Positions 8,930-17,057 of a stretch of 64,000 nt of DNA are shown here, piece after piece. Position 1 is the stretch's first letter. Every line of letters begins with the position of its first letter. Location of the stretch: positions 161,655-225,654 of the forward strand of contig JAUIAT010000001.1 of NCBI GenBank assembly GCA_030425295.1. The letters run 5' to 3'. Below the pieces are notes generated by a model that had not been told where the DNA came from, made no database searches, and saw only the letters and a list, made by a program, of their open reading frames with translations. The translations under genes and the position numbers were made by a program. Origin of the DNA: Gammaproteobacteria bacterium (GTDB taxonomy: Bacteria > Pseudomonadota > Gammaproteobacteria > JAUIAT01).

Positions 8930-9259
8930 TTAATCCCAATCTTTAATTAATTCACGCTTGTTGTCTTTGTCTTCCCACTCGGCAGCATCTGGCAGTTGTT
9001 CTGATTTAACGGTGATTTCTGGCCATTTTTTAGCGTAGTCAGCGTTAATTTGGATGAAATCTTGCATGTCTTCTGGTAGATCATCTTCAGCATATATTGC
9101 TTCAATAGGGCACTCTGGAACGCAAAGGTTACAATCAATACACTCTTCTGGATCGATTACGAGCATATTGGGGCCTTCACGAAAGCAATCAACAGGGCAG
9201 ACTTCGACACAGTCTGAGTATTTACAGTTCACACACTTATCTGTTACTACAAAAGCCAT
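8930..9259 (-). CDS. fdxA: Ferredoxin FdxA (7Fe-8S type)
   Basis: A 109-residue electron carrier. The N-terminal cysteine series [17 protein letters not shown] and the second series [12 protein letters not shown] provide ligands for one 3Fe-4S and one 4Fe-4S cluster; the extra spacing in the first series is typical of FdxA rather than 2[4Fe-4S] ferredoxins. The C-terminal extension (about residues 60-109), with [13 protein letters not shown], is the usual FdxA tail. In many gammaproteobacteria fdxA follows mutS; here it stands alone between an orphan gene and grxD, so its redox partner is not shown. Confidence 0.94.
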   Translation of the reverse strand: MAFVVTDKCVNCKYSDCVEVCPVDCFREGPNMLVIDPEECIDCNLCVPECPIEAIYAEDDLPEDMQDFIQINADYAKKWPEITVKSEQLPDAAEWEDKDNKRELIKDWD

Positions 9260-9502
9260 TTCGGCATCCTCTTGTAAAATTTTGCTAATTATAATTGATG
9301 CGCTAACTAATTTAAAGCTAAACCGTAAAATGCTAGAGTAAACCCATCTAAATTTATGTGGTTGTCTCCTGCTTATGTTAATGTAGCGCTATAAATTTTA
9401 GGGCTAATTTATCAACTAAGGAGTAGTTCTGTAGGAAATTTGCCAATAAATGTAATCTTTGTGCTAGAATGCACATAAATTTAATTTATTGAGGTAATTG
9501 CC

Positions 9503-9811
9503 ATGAATATCCAAGAAAGAATTAAACAACAAGTGACTGAAAGCCCAGTTGTTCTTTATATGAAGGGTACTCCTGATTTTCCGCAGTGCGGTTTTTCTTC
9601 TCGTGCTGTACAAATTCTTCACCTTCTAACAGTTGATTTTGAGGCTGTAAATGTCCTTGCAGATGATGAAGTTCGTCAAGGTATTAAAGACTATGGTAAC
9701 TGGCCAACTATTCCTCAGCTATATGTTAAAGGTGAGCTTGTTGGTGGTAGTGACATCATGTTTGAAATGTACGAAAGTGGTGAGCTAGCAGATTTGCTTA
9801 AAAATATTTGA
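9503..9811 (+). CDS. grxD: Monothiol glutaredoxin Grx4
   Basis: A 102-residue CGFS-type glutaredoxin that carries or transfers a 2Fe-2S cluster together with BolA-family proteins. Motifs: VLYMKGTPDFPQCGFSSRAV with active-site CGFS (residues 29-32), then WPTIPQLYVKGELVGGSDI (glutathione-binding TIPQ and GGSD). Start ATG 9503 has TTGAGG 8 nt upstream. It is monocistronic with its own terminator. Confidence 0.96.
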   Translation: MNIQERIKQQVTESPVVLYMKGTPDFPQCGFSSRAVQILHLLTVDFEAVNVLADDEVRQGIKDYGNWPTIPQLYVKGELVGGSDIMFEMYESGELADLLKNI

Positions 9812-9826
9812 GCGATTTAATTTTGA

Positions 9827-9860
9827 ATGGGCTTCTGTCTTGAAGCCCATGTTGTTTTAT
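9827..9860 (+). terminator. Rho-independent terminator after grxD
   Basis: A perfect 9-bp stem ATGGGCTTC / GAAGCCCAT around TGTCTT, followed by the T-rich GTTGTTTTATT, 15 bp after the grxD stop. Confidence 0.8.
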
Positions 9861-9868
9861 TGTGTAGT

Positions 9869-10042
9869 TTATCTATCCCACATGTCTGAATCTAGAGATA
9901 CATCTTCCATCGGGTTATCTCGCAAATCAGCTATTTCTTTGTGCTTTTCAATCTCTGCAAGTTGTGATGGAGTGAGCTTGTGAGTGCGTTGGTATTCGCT
10001 TATAAGTTTATCTAAGTCACTAACAAATTCTTTTGATTTCAT
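9869..10042 (-). CDS. Small orphan protein (57 residues)
   Basis: A reading frame MKSKEFVSDLDKLI to MEDVSLDSDMWDR. RBS-like AAGAGA lies about 10 nt before the ATG on the minus strand. The composition is charged and helical (KLTPSQLAEIEKHKEIADL) with an acidic end, and the frame fits neatly between the grxD terminator and a palindromic repeat. No family is recognised; coding status rests on RBS, position and amino-acid composition. Confidence 0.55.
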   Translation of the reverse strand: MKSKEFVSDLDKLISEYQRTHKLTPSQLAEIEKHKEIADLRDNPMEDVSLDSDMWDR

Positions 10043-10110
10043 GTTTGTATCTCTTTTAAGAGTTTGATTTAGATGAATTGTACCATAAGAATTCTTGAAG
10101 AGTAAAAACT

Positions 10111-10137
10111 GGATCCCAGCTTTCGCTGGGATGGGAA
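10111..10137. repeat. Family-A-like palindrome downstream of minE
   Basis: GGATCCCAGC TTTC GCTGGGATGGG: arms ATCCCAGC/GCTGGGAT (10113-10132) around TTTC. It resembles the GGATCCCGC...GCGGGATGA elements found elsewhere in the window but with CAGC replacing CGCG. Confidence 0.65.
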
Positions 10138-10206
10138 CGATACTATATGTGCTGATACAGTTGCTGTATTAGCCCAAGCATTAGTATTGTTCGTTCTGTC
10201 ATGGCA

Positions 10207-10467
10207 TTAAGCCTCTTGCGGTAGGGTTACATTTAGCTCAAGTATCGCGCAACCATCTTCTTCAGCTAGATCAACTTTAATCTGCTCATCATCAATTTCG
10301 ATATATTTACGAATAACTGTCAGAAGGTCTTGTCTCATTTCAGGGAGGTAGTCTGGGCCGTTTCTGTTAGACCTTTCGTGAGAAATAATGATCTGCAGGC
10401 GTTCTTTAGCTTTTGCTGCCGTATTTTTGTCCTTATTGAAATTTAGTAATCTGTTGATGATGCTCAT
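10207..10467 (-). CDS. minE: Cell division topological specificity factor MinE
   Basis: An 86-residue protein. The N-terminal amphipathic region (MSIINRLLNFNKDKNTAAKAKERLQIIISHERS) binds membrane and stimulates MinD ATPase; the C-terminal part (LPEMRQDLLTVIRKYIEID, ILELNVTLP) is the dimerising topological-specificity domain. It overlaps minD by 4 nt (ATGA) and so is translationally coupled. It drives the pole-to-pole oscillation that puts the division inhibitor away from mid-cell. Confidence 0.96.
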   Translation of the reverse strand: MSIINRLLNFNKDKNTAAKAKERLQIIISHERSNRNGPDYLPEMRQDLLTVIRKYIEIDDEQIKVDLAEEDGCAILELNVTLPQEA

Positions 10468-11294
10468 GCTTCAGCTTTCTCCTTGTTCCTTTTAAATATG
10501 CGGTTAAGTAAGCCTTTTTTCTCTTCTGAGATGAATCTCAAAGGCTTGTCTTCCCCTAGAAAGCGATCAACTGTGTCAATATATGCTTGTCCGGCTTCAC
10601 TGTTTTCATCTAGGATAACTGGCATACCTTGGTTTGAAGCGCGAAGAACTGCTTTTGACTCAGGTATAACTCCCACTAAGCTAACACCAAGAATTTCTTT
10701 AATATCTTCAATGCTAAGCATATCACCCATGCCAACATGAGTAGGAGAGTATCTAGTAATTAATAAATGTTCTTTGATTGGTTCCTTATCTTCGGCGACA
10801 CGTTTGGTTTTGCTCGAGATAAGGCCAAGTATGCGATCCGAGTCGCGAACCGAAGAAACCTCTGGGTTTGTTACGACAATGGCTTCATCTGCAAAATACA
10901 TTGCAACTTGTGCACCGTGCTCAATGCCTGCAGGGGAGTCACAAACTATAAAGTCAAAGTCTTTTGCTAGTTCATTTAGAACTCTTTCAACGCCTTCATA
11001 CGTTAAAGCTTCTTTTTCTCGAGTCTGTGAAGCTGGAAGAACATATAAGTTTTCGCATCGTTTATCTTTGATTAAAGCTTGTCTTAGAGTGGCTTCCTCG
11101 CGTACAACATTTACAAAATCGTAAACTACGCGTCTTTCACAGCCCATTATTAGGTCAAGGTTACGCAATCCAACATCAAAATCTATAACAACTGTTTTGT
11201 GTCCCTTAAGCGCTAATCCAGTTGAAAAAGCCGCACTAGTTGTGGTTTTCCCTACGCCACCTTTCCCTGAGGTGACAACAATGATTTTGGCCAT
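10464..11294 (-). CDS. minD: Septum site-determining ATPase MinD
   Basis: A 276-residue deviant Walker A ATPase: GKGGVGKTT (residues 10-18), switch I VIDFDVGLRNLDLIMG, switch II VCDSPAGIEHGA. The C-terminal stretch with LLNRIFKRNKEKAEA is the amphipathic membrane-targeting helix. It recruits MinC and MinE to the membrane. minC, usually directly upstream, is not here: the next gene upstream is an unrelated effector-like protein. MinC must be encoded elsewhere or be absent. Confidence 0.97.
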   Translation of the reverse strand: MAKIIVVTSGKGGVGKTTTSAAFSTGLALKGHKTVVIDFDVGLRNLDLIMGCERRVVYDFVNVVREEATLRQALIKDKRCENLYVLPASQTREKEALTYEGVERVLNELAKDFDFIVCDSPAGIEHGAQVAMYFADEAIVVTNPEVSSVRDSDRILGLISSKTKRVAEDKEPIKEHLLITRYSPTHVGMGDMLSIEDIKEILGVSLVGVIPESKAVLRASNQGMPVILDENSEAGQAYIDTVDRFLGEDKPLRFISEEKKGLLNRIFKRNKEKAEA

Positions 11295-11440
11295 TGCGAT
11301 ATCCTTTGATAAGTATGTATTTATAGATTCTAACTAGGAGTAAGGAATAGCGCAACTATAGATGCAAAATAAATTCTGTTGCTAAACAAACGGCAGGCCC
11401 AATGATTTTGTTGTAAGTCAAGTTTCCAGCAATAGTATGG

Positions 11441-12427
11441 TTAGTTGTTTGATGGCGGTGGTTTTATATCCTTTTGTTCTTCCATTTCTATGTCTAAGCT
11501 ATCGGATCTGATATCTTTGTTAAGTTCTTTAGATATGTGTTTAAACATTTTTTGCCCAGTGCTTTTGTTTAAGCCTAACGTTGTGAGAATTTTTTTGATT
11601 GATCTTATAAAATAATTATCAGTATCGTCCGCTCTATGTTTGTATATCTCTGTCTGTGCTTCTTTTAAAAAGTTACCTTTGAAATCTTCAGCATATTTCT
11701 GCAAGTCTGCCATGGTTGCTTTATTAAAGTTAACATTTGGACCTCCTATCTTGCTTATTAGGTTATTAACGGCTTCAATTTTTGTTTTAGCTGAATCTGA
11801 ATCGGGTTGGCTATTAAGGTGGTCTAAATATTTTTCACAGGTTTTTTTGTAAGTTATAAGTTTATTGTATAAAGAGAAAAAATCTCTTGTTTGTATTTTT
11901 TCTTTGAGAGGATCAGTAGCACTAAGGTTCTTTTGAAAGTTATAGATTTCTAATAGATTTGCTTCTTTTTCAAATTCTGTAATTTTGCTACCTTCAGCTT
12001 CGCTTAAATATTGATCAATATTGTTGTATTCTAATACTGAATCGTTAGGATTTTCTTTAAGTGCCGAATCATCTATTCCCATTAGTTCTTCTGAAGATAT
12101 TTTTTGTGTATCTTTTGTCTCATCCCTAACATAGGAAAAAGCTGCTACCATGCTGAAAAGTGCATATTCTTCAGCACCAGAAAATAGTTCTCGATTGACA
12201 TTCAGCGTTTCATCACTAAGTTTCTTGGTTGGATAATGGTTAAGTTCTAAATATTTAATTAATACCGGCAATAAGTCATCTGCAGCAAAGCCAGGCTTTC
12301 TCTCGCCAACTTTCTCTGCTACATGATCATGGATTTTTATTAATTCTTTTTGTGCCGCAATTTTGGCTGACCATCTATCAGGATTATTCATATAGTAATC
12401 AATAATCTGTTTGCGCGATATTGACAT
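11441..12427 (-). CDS. Orphan protein, candidate type IV secreted effector
   Basis: A 328-residue soluble, Lys/Glu/Asn-rich, mostly helical protein starting MSISRKQIIDYYMNNPDRWSA. There is no signal peptide or membrane segment. The C-terminus has a positively charged helix (RSIKKILTTLGLNKSTGQKM) followed by an acidic block DIEMEEQKD and a short polar PPPSNN tail; this resembles the E-block plus tail described for Dot/Icm effectors. RBS AGGT lies before the ATG. It occupies the place where minC would be expected. Function unknown; the effector call is inference from composition. Confidence 0.6.
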   Translation of the reverse strand: MSISRKQIIDYYMNNPDRWSAKIAAQKELIKIHDHVAEKVGERKPGFAADDLLPVLIKYLELNHYPTKKLSDETLNVNRELFSGAEEYALFSMVAAFSYVRDETKDTQKISSEELMGIDDSALKENPNDSVLEYNNIDQYLSEAEGSKITEFEKEANLLEIYNFQKNLSATDPLKEKIQTRDFFSLYNKLITYKKTCEKYLDHLNSQPDSDSAKTKIEAVNNLISKIGGPNVNFNKATMADLQKYAEDFKGNFLKEAQTEIYKHRADDTDNYFIRSIKKILTTLGLNKSTGQKMFKHISKELNKDIRSDSLDIEMEEQKDIKPPPSNN

Positions 12428-12562
12428 TTTTGTGACCTAATTATTTTATCATGTATAATATTAGTTCATTTTTATGTGGTTATCGATTATTTTGAAAAAA
12501 CATATGAAAGCTCATACTGTTGACTAATTAAGTTGCAAATAAGGTGCTTGATTTTACTAGAA

Positions 12563-13348
12563 TTATTCTGGAATTTCTATTCCAACCATATGAAATCCGC
12601 CATCGACATGTAGTATTTCACCAGTAATGCCGTCGGCTAAGTTTGAGCATAAAAATGCAGCGGCATTGCCAACATTTTCAATAGTCACATTTTTTTTCAA
12701 GGGGCAAATTTTTGAATTGTAATCTAACATCTTTTTGAAACCTTTGATGCCAGATGCAGCTAAGGTTCTAATAGGGCCTGCTGATACTGCATTAACTCTT
12801 ATGCCTCTTGGGCCTAAACTTTGTGCCAAATACCTAACATTTGCTTCAAGACTAGCTTTTGCAACACCCATAATATTGTAATTAGCTACTGCCCGGCTTG
12901 AGCCAATATAACTCATAGCTAATATCGCACCGTGTCTGGCTTCCATCATTGGGTAAGCTGCTTTTGTAAGGGCAGCCAAACTATAACTGCTAATATCATG
13001 GGCTACTTTAAATCCCTCACGATTTACGCAATCTACGTATTCTCCTTCAAATTGATCATTTGGAGCAAAGGCAATTGAGTGCACTAAAATATCAAAGCCA
13101 TCCCAGTAACTCTTAAGGTCAATAAAAAGATTTTTTATATCAGCATCATTTGAAACGTCACATGGTAGTAAAATGTCGCTATTATATTCTGCAGCGAGTT
13201 TTTCTACGCGTGATTTTAATTTTTCATTTTGGTAGGTGAATGCTAGTTCTGCTCCTTGCTCGCGCATCGCCTTAGCAATACCTGATGCAATAGACCTCTC
13301 GCTTGCAAGTCCACAAATAAGTGCTCGTTTGCCTCTCAAGAATCCCAT
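12563..13348 (-). CDS. fabI: Enoyl-[acyl-carrier-protein] reductase (NADH)
   Basis: The last reductive step of fatty-acid elongation and the target of triclosan in other bacteria. A 261-residue short-chain dehydrogenase of the FabI type: NAD-binding [13 protein letters not shown] (residues 13-25), HSIAFAP, and the catalytic block [20 protein letters not shown], where Tyr and Lys keep the FabI Y-x6-K spacing. [14 protein letters not shown] follows as in E. coli FabI, and the protein ends [10 protein letters not shown]. It is a monocistronic minus-strand gene between orphan genes. Confidence 0.96.
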   Translation of the reverse strand: MGFLRGKRALICGLASERSIASGIAKAMREQGAELAFTYQNEKLKSRVEKLAAEYNSDILLPCDVSNDADIKNLFIDLKSYWDGFDILVHSIAFAPNDQFEGEYVDCVNREGFKVAHDISSYSLAALTKAAYPMMEARHGAILAMSYIGSSRAVANYNIMGVAKASLEANVRYLAQSLGPRGIRVNAVSAGPIRTLAASGIKGFKKMLDYNSKICPLKKNVTIENVGNAAAFLCSNLADGITGEILHVDGGFHMVGIEIPE

Positions 13349-13520
13349 TTACTTAACTCCTGTTTGTATGAAGAAAAGTTTATATAGTATTTCTTCTAAC
13401 ATAATATTTGATTCAAGGCAGTGCAAGACTGTATTTTTATTTAAGTGTGGGTGAATCCTGTGGGTCTTTCTATTTAAGATAATATTTAGCCTCACCTTGC
13501 ATCTATTTTTTTTAAAATAT

Positions 13521-14141
13521 CTAAGGGCTAAGAGAAGACCCTGTGTCATAGTCGTCCACGTTCTCTTGTTTTGAAGAGAGTTCTTCTTTGGCTACCTTAT
13601 AAACGCTACCGATTACCATCGCTGGGAGTGCAACCACTTGTAGAATTTCTGCATTGTCCATTTCAGCTGCATCTTTAAGGAATTCATCTCCAGACTCCAG
13701 CTTATTACCAATAGTTTCGCGTAATTTATCTACGCAATTTTTCATTTTTTCGGCGCATTGTTCTAAAGGTTTTATAGATGATTCACTTATAGATCTTAGC
13801 TTATCAGGAAGAGCTTTAAATAAATCATCAATGGCATTTGTCATTTTTTCTAAGGTTTCACCGAAGATTCCAGTGTTGTTATATACCAAATTAGCGGTAT
13901 CTGATGTAAAGCTACGTATTTTTTCGCTAACGCTGCTTATTTGTTTGGTTGAGCTAGATAATTTTTCAGCTAGGGGTGAGCTCTGTATTGCTGCCACCAG
14001 CTCATCAAGTTTATTGGCGAACTTCTCAAGTTTATCATTGATGTCCGATGCTGCTTGGGTAACTTCTTGGCTAACTTTATTTGGATCTGCATCTTTCTTA
14101 ATACGATTGCTAAGTTTATCATAAGTAGATCTTATTCCCAT
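13521..14141 (-). CDS. Orphan coiled-coil protein with a hydrophobic C-terminal helix
   Basis: A 206-residue protein MGIRSTYDKLSNRIKKDADP... Residues 20-150 are heptad-patterned coiled coil (DINDKLEKFANKLDELVAAI, EKMKNCVDKLRETIGNKL). A short hydrophobic segment ILQVVALPAMVIGSVYKVA (about 164-182) could insert in a membrane, followed by the acidic tail ENVDDYDTGSSLSP. RBS GAGG precedes the ATG. No family recognised. Its look, apolipophorin- or phasin-like helices with a membrane anchor, is shared by many Legionellales secreted proteins, but function is unknown. Confidence 0.6.
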   Translation of the reverse strand: MGIRSTYDKLSNRIKKDADPNKVSQEVTQAASDINDKLEKFANKLDELVAAIQSSPLAEKLSSSTKQISSVSEKIRSFTSDTANLVYNNTGIFGETLEKMTNAIDDLFKALPDKLRSISESSIKPLEQCAEKMKNCVDKLRETIGNKLESGDEFLKDAAEMDNAEILQVVALPAMVIGSVYKVAKEELSSKQENVDDYDTGSSLSP

Positions 14142-14242
14142 TTGATTTGCCTCGTTAATAGTATTTCTTGGGTGTAATTATAGATCATGACGGCCATTGT
14201 TTCCTGGGATTAAATTTATAACTGTTGTTTTGTCAAAACGCC

Positions 14243-15928
14243 TTAATGCTTTTTTCTCAAGACAAAAAGCTTGCCTTCGACGGGTTTGCGCATTTGTTCT
14301 CTAATTACGAGATTTTCTTCATTTGCTATTTCAAAGCCATATCTTTCAGCAAGAGCATGAATATATTTTGGATTATGGGAGAACCTAGCTGATTTTTGCA
14401 ACTTAAAAGGTGCATCAAAGGTTTTTTCTATAGTAAATGTGAAACATCCGTCAGGTTTTATGGCTCTAGAAACCAAATTAAAAATTAAATTTAGGTCACC
14501 AATATAACCAAAGCAGTCCATTGCAATTATTACATCGAGGTCACTATGCTTTTTGAGTGCTTCTTCAATGTCTTCGGTATATAAATCATCATAAATATTT
14601 TTTTGTTTAGCAATCTCAAGCATGTTTTTTGCTAAATCTATACCAATAATCTTTTCAGAATATTTTTTAAATGGTTTACCGCTTAAACCAGTGCCGCAGC
14701 CAAGATCTAGCACTTTCCATTTAGGGTTTTCCTCGTTCATTGTTCGTAAAACAGCATCAAGTAGTTTTTGTGGGGCTTTATATTTAAGTTGCTGAGTTAA
14801 ATGTTGGTCATAGTATGGAGCGTATTGATCAAATAAATTTTGAATGTAATTAGCTGGGGCTTTATCCTGATTTTTCTTTTGGGTAAGAGCAGAAAGAATA
14901 TATTTTGCTTCTTGGTTTGTAGGGTCAATCTTGACAGCTTTTTTATAGTAAATAGCTGCATCTGTTGGTTTATTTTGCTTTATATAAACGTTACCCAAAT
15001 TAATAAGCGCTGGAACATAATTCTGCTCAAGTTTTAATGCTTCTTCAAAATATTTTATTGAGTCATTATGATGTTCTTTATGCATATAAATAACACCTAG
15101 ATTATAAAAACAGTCACGACTAGGCTCGATTGCTGCTAAATGAATATAAAACTTTATAGCGTCATCAAGTCTGCCTTTCTCAATATAAATTGCACCCAAA
15201 TTATGATAAGCCTCTTTATGATATGGGTCGATTACTATGGTTTGCTTTAAGTGATTTATAGCTTTGTTAATTTCGTTCAACTTTATGTAAATAAGTGCAA
15301 TTTGGTGATGTATGGTTGGGTTGTTTGGGGCAATTTTAAGTTGCTTTTGAAAATGGGGTAGAGCTTCTTTGTAAGAGTCGTTTGCTTGCAGTAGTTGCGC
15401 AATTTGGCCGTGAGCTTTGCTATGAGATTGGTCTAGATCTAGTGTATATCTTAGTTCAGATATGGCTGCTTCAGTTTTGTGCTGGGCCGCCAAGCAAGTT
15501 GCAAGGTTGTAGTGAAAATCGGCATTATTTTCTTGAATTGTTATAGCTTTGCGATAATATTTTTCAGCTTCCTTAAAGTCTTTTTGCTGAAATAAAGTAT
15601 TTGCTAGATTATTAATTGCTGTAATATTTGCAGGGTTTTGTTTTAAAGCCTCGTTGAAATGATTGATGGCATTGTCAAAGTTCTGCAGCTGCTTTTGAAT
15701 ATTGCCCATGGTTGTATGAAAACTTGGATTGCTTGGTTGTAGTTCCAGGGCTGTTTTAATATAGGGCTCGGCATCAAGAGGTCTATTTAGTTGTCCATAA
15801 AGAATTGAAAGTAAATGATTAATATCGGCGTTATTGGGGGACTGGTTGAGCAAGTCTTTATATTTTTTCTCGGCTAGCTCGAGCTGGCCTGTCTGATGTA
15901 GCTTTAGTGCACTATCGAAATCTTTCAA
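14243..15928 (-). CDS. TPR-repeat protein with C-terminal SAM-dependent methyltransferase
   Basis: A 561-residue fusion. Residues 1-350 are about ten tetratricopeptide repeats with the usual small/aromatic pattern (NNLANTLFQQKDFKEAEKYY, YHNLGAIYIEKGRLDDAIKF, LINLGNVYIKQNKPTDAAIY). Residues about 365-561 form a class I methyltransferase: motif I VLDLGCGTGLSG, acidic motif IIGIDLAKNML and DVIIAMDCFGYIGDL. The start is TTG with AAGGA 8 nt upstream. It is 19 bp downstream of rodA on the same strand and may be read from the mrdA-rodA transcript. The substrate is unknown; TPR-methyltransferases often modify proteins, but this is inference. Confidence 0.85.
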   Translation of the reverse strand: MKDFDSALKLHQTGQLELAEKKYKDLLNQSPNNADINHLLSILYGQLNRPLDAEPYIKTALELQPSNPSFHTTMGNIQKQLQNFDNAINHFNEALKQNPANITAINNLANTLFQQKDFKEAEKYYRKAITIQENNADFHYNLATCLAAQHKTEAAISELRYTLDLDQSHSKAHGQIAQLLQANDSYKEALPHFQKQLKIAPNNPTIHHQIALIYIKLNEINKAINHLKQTIVIDPYHKEAYHNLGAIYIEKGRLDDAIKFYIHLAAIEPSRDCFYNLGVIYMHKEHHNDSIKYFEEALKLEQNYVPALINLGNVYIKQNKPTDAAIYYKKAVKIDPTNQEAKYILSALTQKKNQDKAPANYIQNLFDQYAPYYDQHLTQQLKYKAPQKLLDAVLRTMNEENPKWKVLDLGCGTGLSGKPFKKYSEKIIGIDLAKNMLEIAKQKNIYDDLYTEDIEEALKKHSDLDVIIAMDCFGYIGDLNLIFNLVSRAIKPDGCFTFTIEKTFDAPFKLQKSARFSHNPKYIHALAERYGFEIANEENLVIREQMRKPVEGKLFVLRKKH

Positions 15929-15947
15929 TTTTATTTCCTTTATTATT

Positions 15948-17057
15948 TTAATGACTAAGCAACTTGCGGTGGTTATGAATTGACATAATTATTCCTAGGC
16001 TAGCCATCAGGGTGATCATTGATGTGCCGCCATAGCTAATTAGTGGAAGTGGTATCCCCACTACTGGCAATAGCCCCATCACCATACCCATGTTTACAAA
16101 GGCAGAAAGGAAAAACATCACAGTTAGCCCCCCGGCTAGAAGTCTAGCAAAAGCATCCTGGGCTTGGCAGCATATTTGAAATCCTCTAAATGTTATAGCT
16201 AGAAAAATTGAAATTAAAACAACTCCTCCGAGTAATCCAAACTCTTCTCCTATAACTGAGAAAATAAAGTCAGTCGTATGCTCTGGTAAGAACTGCAGAT
16301 GCGATTGGGTGCTGTTTAACCATCCTTTGCCGGCGATTCCACCAGAACCTAGAGCAATTTTAGACTGAATTATATGATATCCTTTGCCTAAAGGGTCTCT
16401 AGAGGGGTATAAAAGGGTAAGAACTCGATCCTTCTGGTATCTTGCCATAAAATGCCATAATACTGGAACTGAGCATAACCCTGCTATACTGACTTTGGCA
16501 ATTGTTCTCCATTTAAGTCCTGAAAGAAAAATAATAGTTCCTGCAGCTGCTGATAGCATAACAGCTGTGCCTAGGTCTGGTTGGGTTGCAGTAAGTAAGA
16601 TTGGGGTTGAGGCAATGCAAACGGCAATGAAGTTTGTCATATTTGATGGGGGGAGTGGCTTATCATTGTAGAATCTAGCAATCATCATAGGTAAAACTAA
16701 CTTCATAATTTCTGATGGCTGAAACCTTAAAAATGCAATGTGTAGCCAGCGTTTTGCACCATTTGTAGTTTCACCGAGTACCGGCACCATAAGTAGTAAC
16801 AATATACCAACCAAATAAAGCCATGGTGCCCATCTATAAAAGTACTCTGGTTTTATTTGCGCAAATACAATCATCACTGTAAACCCAAGCAAAAAATGAA
16901 TTACTTGGCTATTAACTACTCGTAGGTTATGGCTACTAACGCTATAAAGTACTGCAATGCCACAGCATGCAAGTAAAAATGTGAAACCAAGTAACCACCT
17001 GTCAATAATACTCTGTTTAAAGAGTAGTAAACTTCCTTGATTATTAAGAGTGTTCAT
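15948..17057 (-). CDS. rodA: Rod shape-determining peptidoglycan glycosyltransferase RodA
   Basis: A SEDS-family polymerase that works with PBP2 in the elongasome. 369 residues with about ten membrane segments. Conserved blocks: NGAKRWLHIAFLRFQPSEIMKLV, the catalytic-loop TQPDLGTAVML (Asp essential in SEDS proteins), LPEHTTDFIFSVIGEEFG and PLISYGGTSMI. It overlaps the end of mrdA by 14 bp, the standard mrdA-mrdB order. Confidence 0.96.
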   Translation of the reverse strand: MNTLNNQGSLLLFKQSIIDRWLLGFTFLLACCGIAVLYSVSSHNLRVVNSQVIHFLLGFTVMIVFAQIKPEYFYRWAPWLYLVGILLLLMVPVLGETTNGAKRWLHIAFLRFQPSEIMKLVLPMMIARFYNDKPLPPSNMTNFIAVCIASTPILLTATQPDLGTAVMLSAAAGTIIFLSGLKWRTIAKVSIAGLCSVPVLWHFMARYQKDRVLTLLYPSRDPLGKGYHIIQSKIALGSGGIAGKGWLNSTQSHLQFLPEHTTDFIFSVIGEEFGLLGGVVLISIFLAITFRGFQICCQAQDAFARLLAGGLTVMFFLSAFVNMGMVMGLLPVVGIPLPLISYGGTSMITLMASLGIIMSIHNHRKLLSH

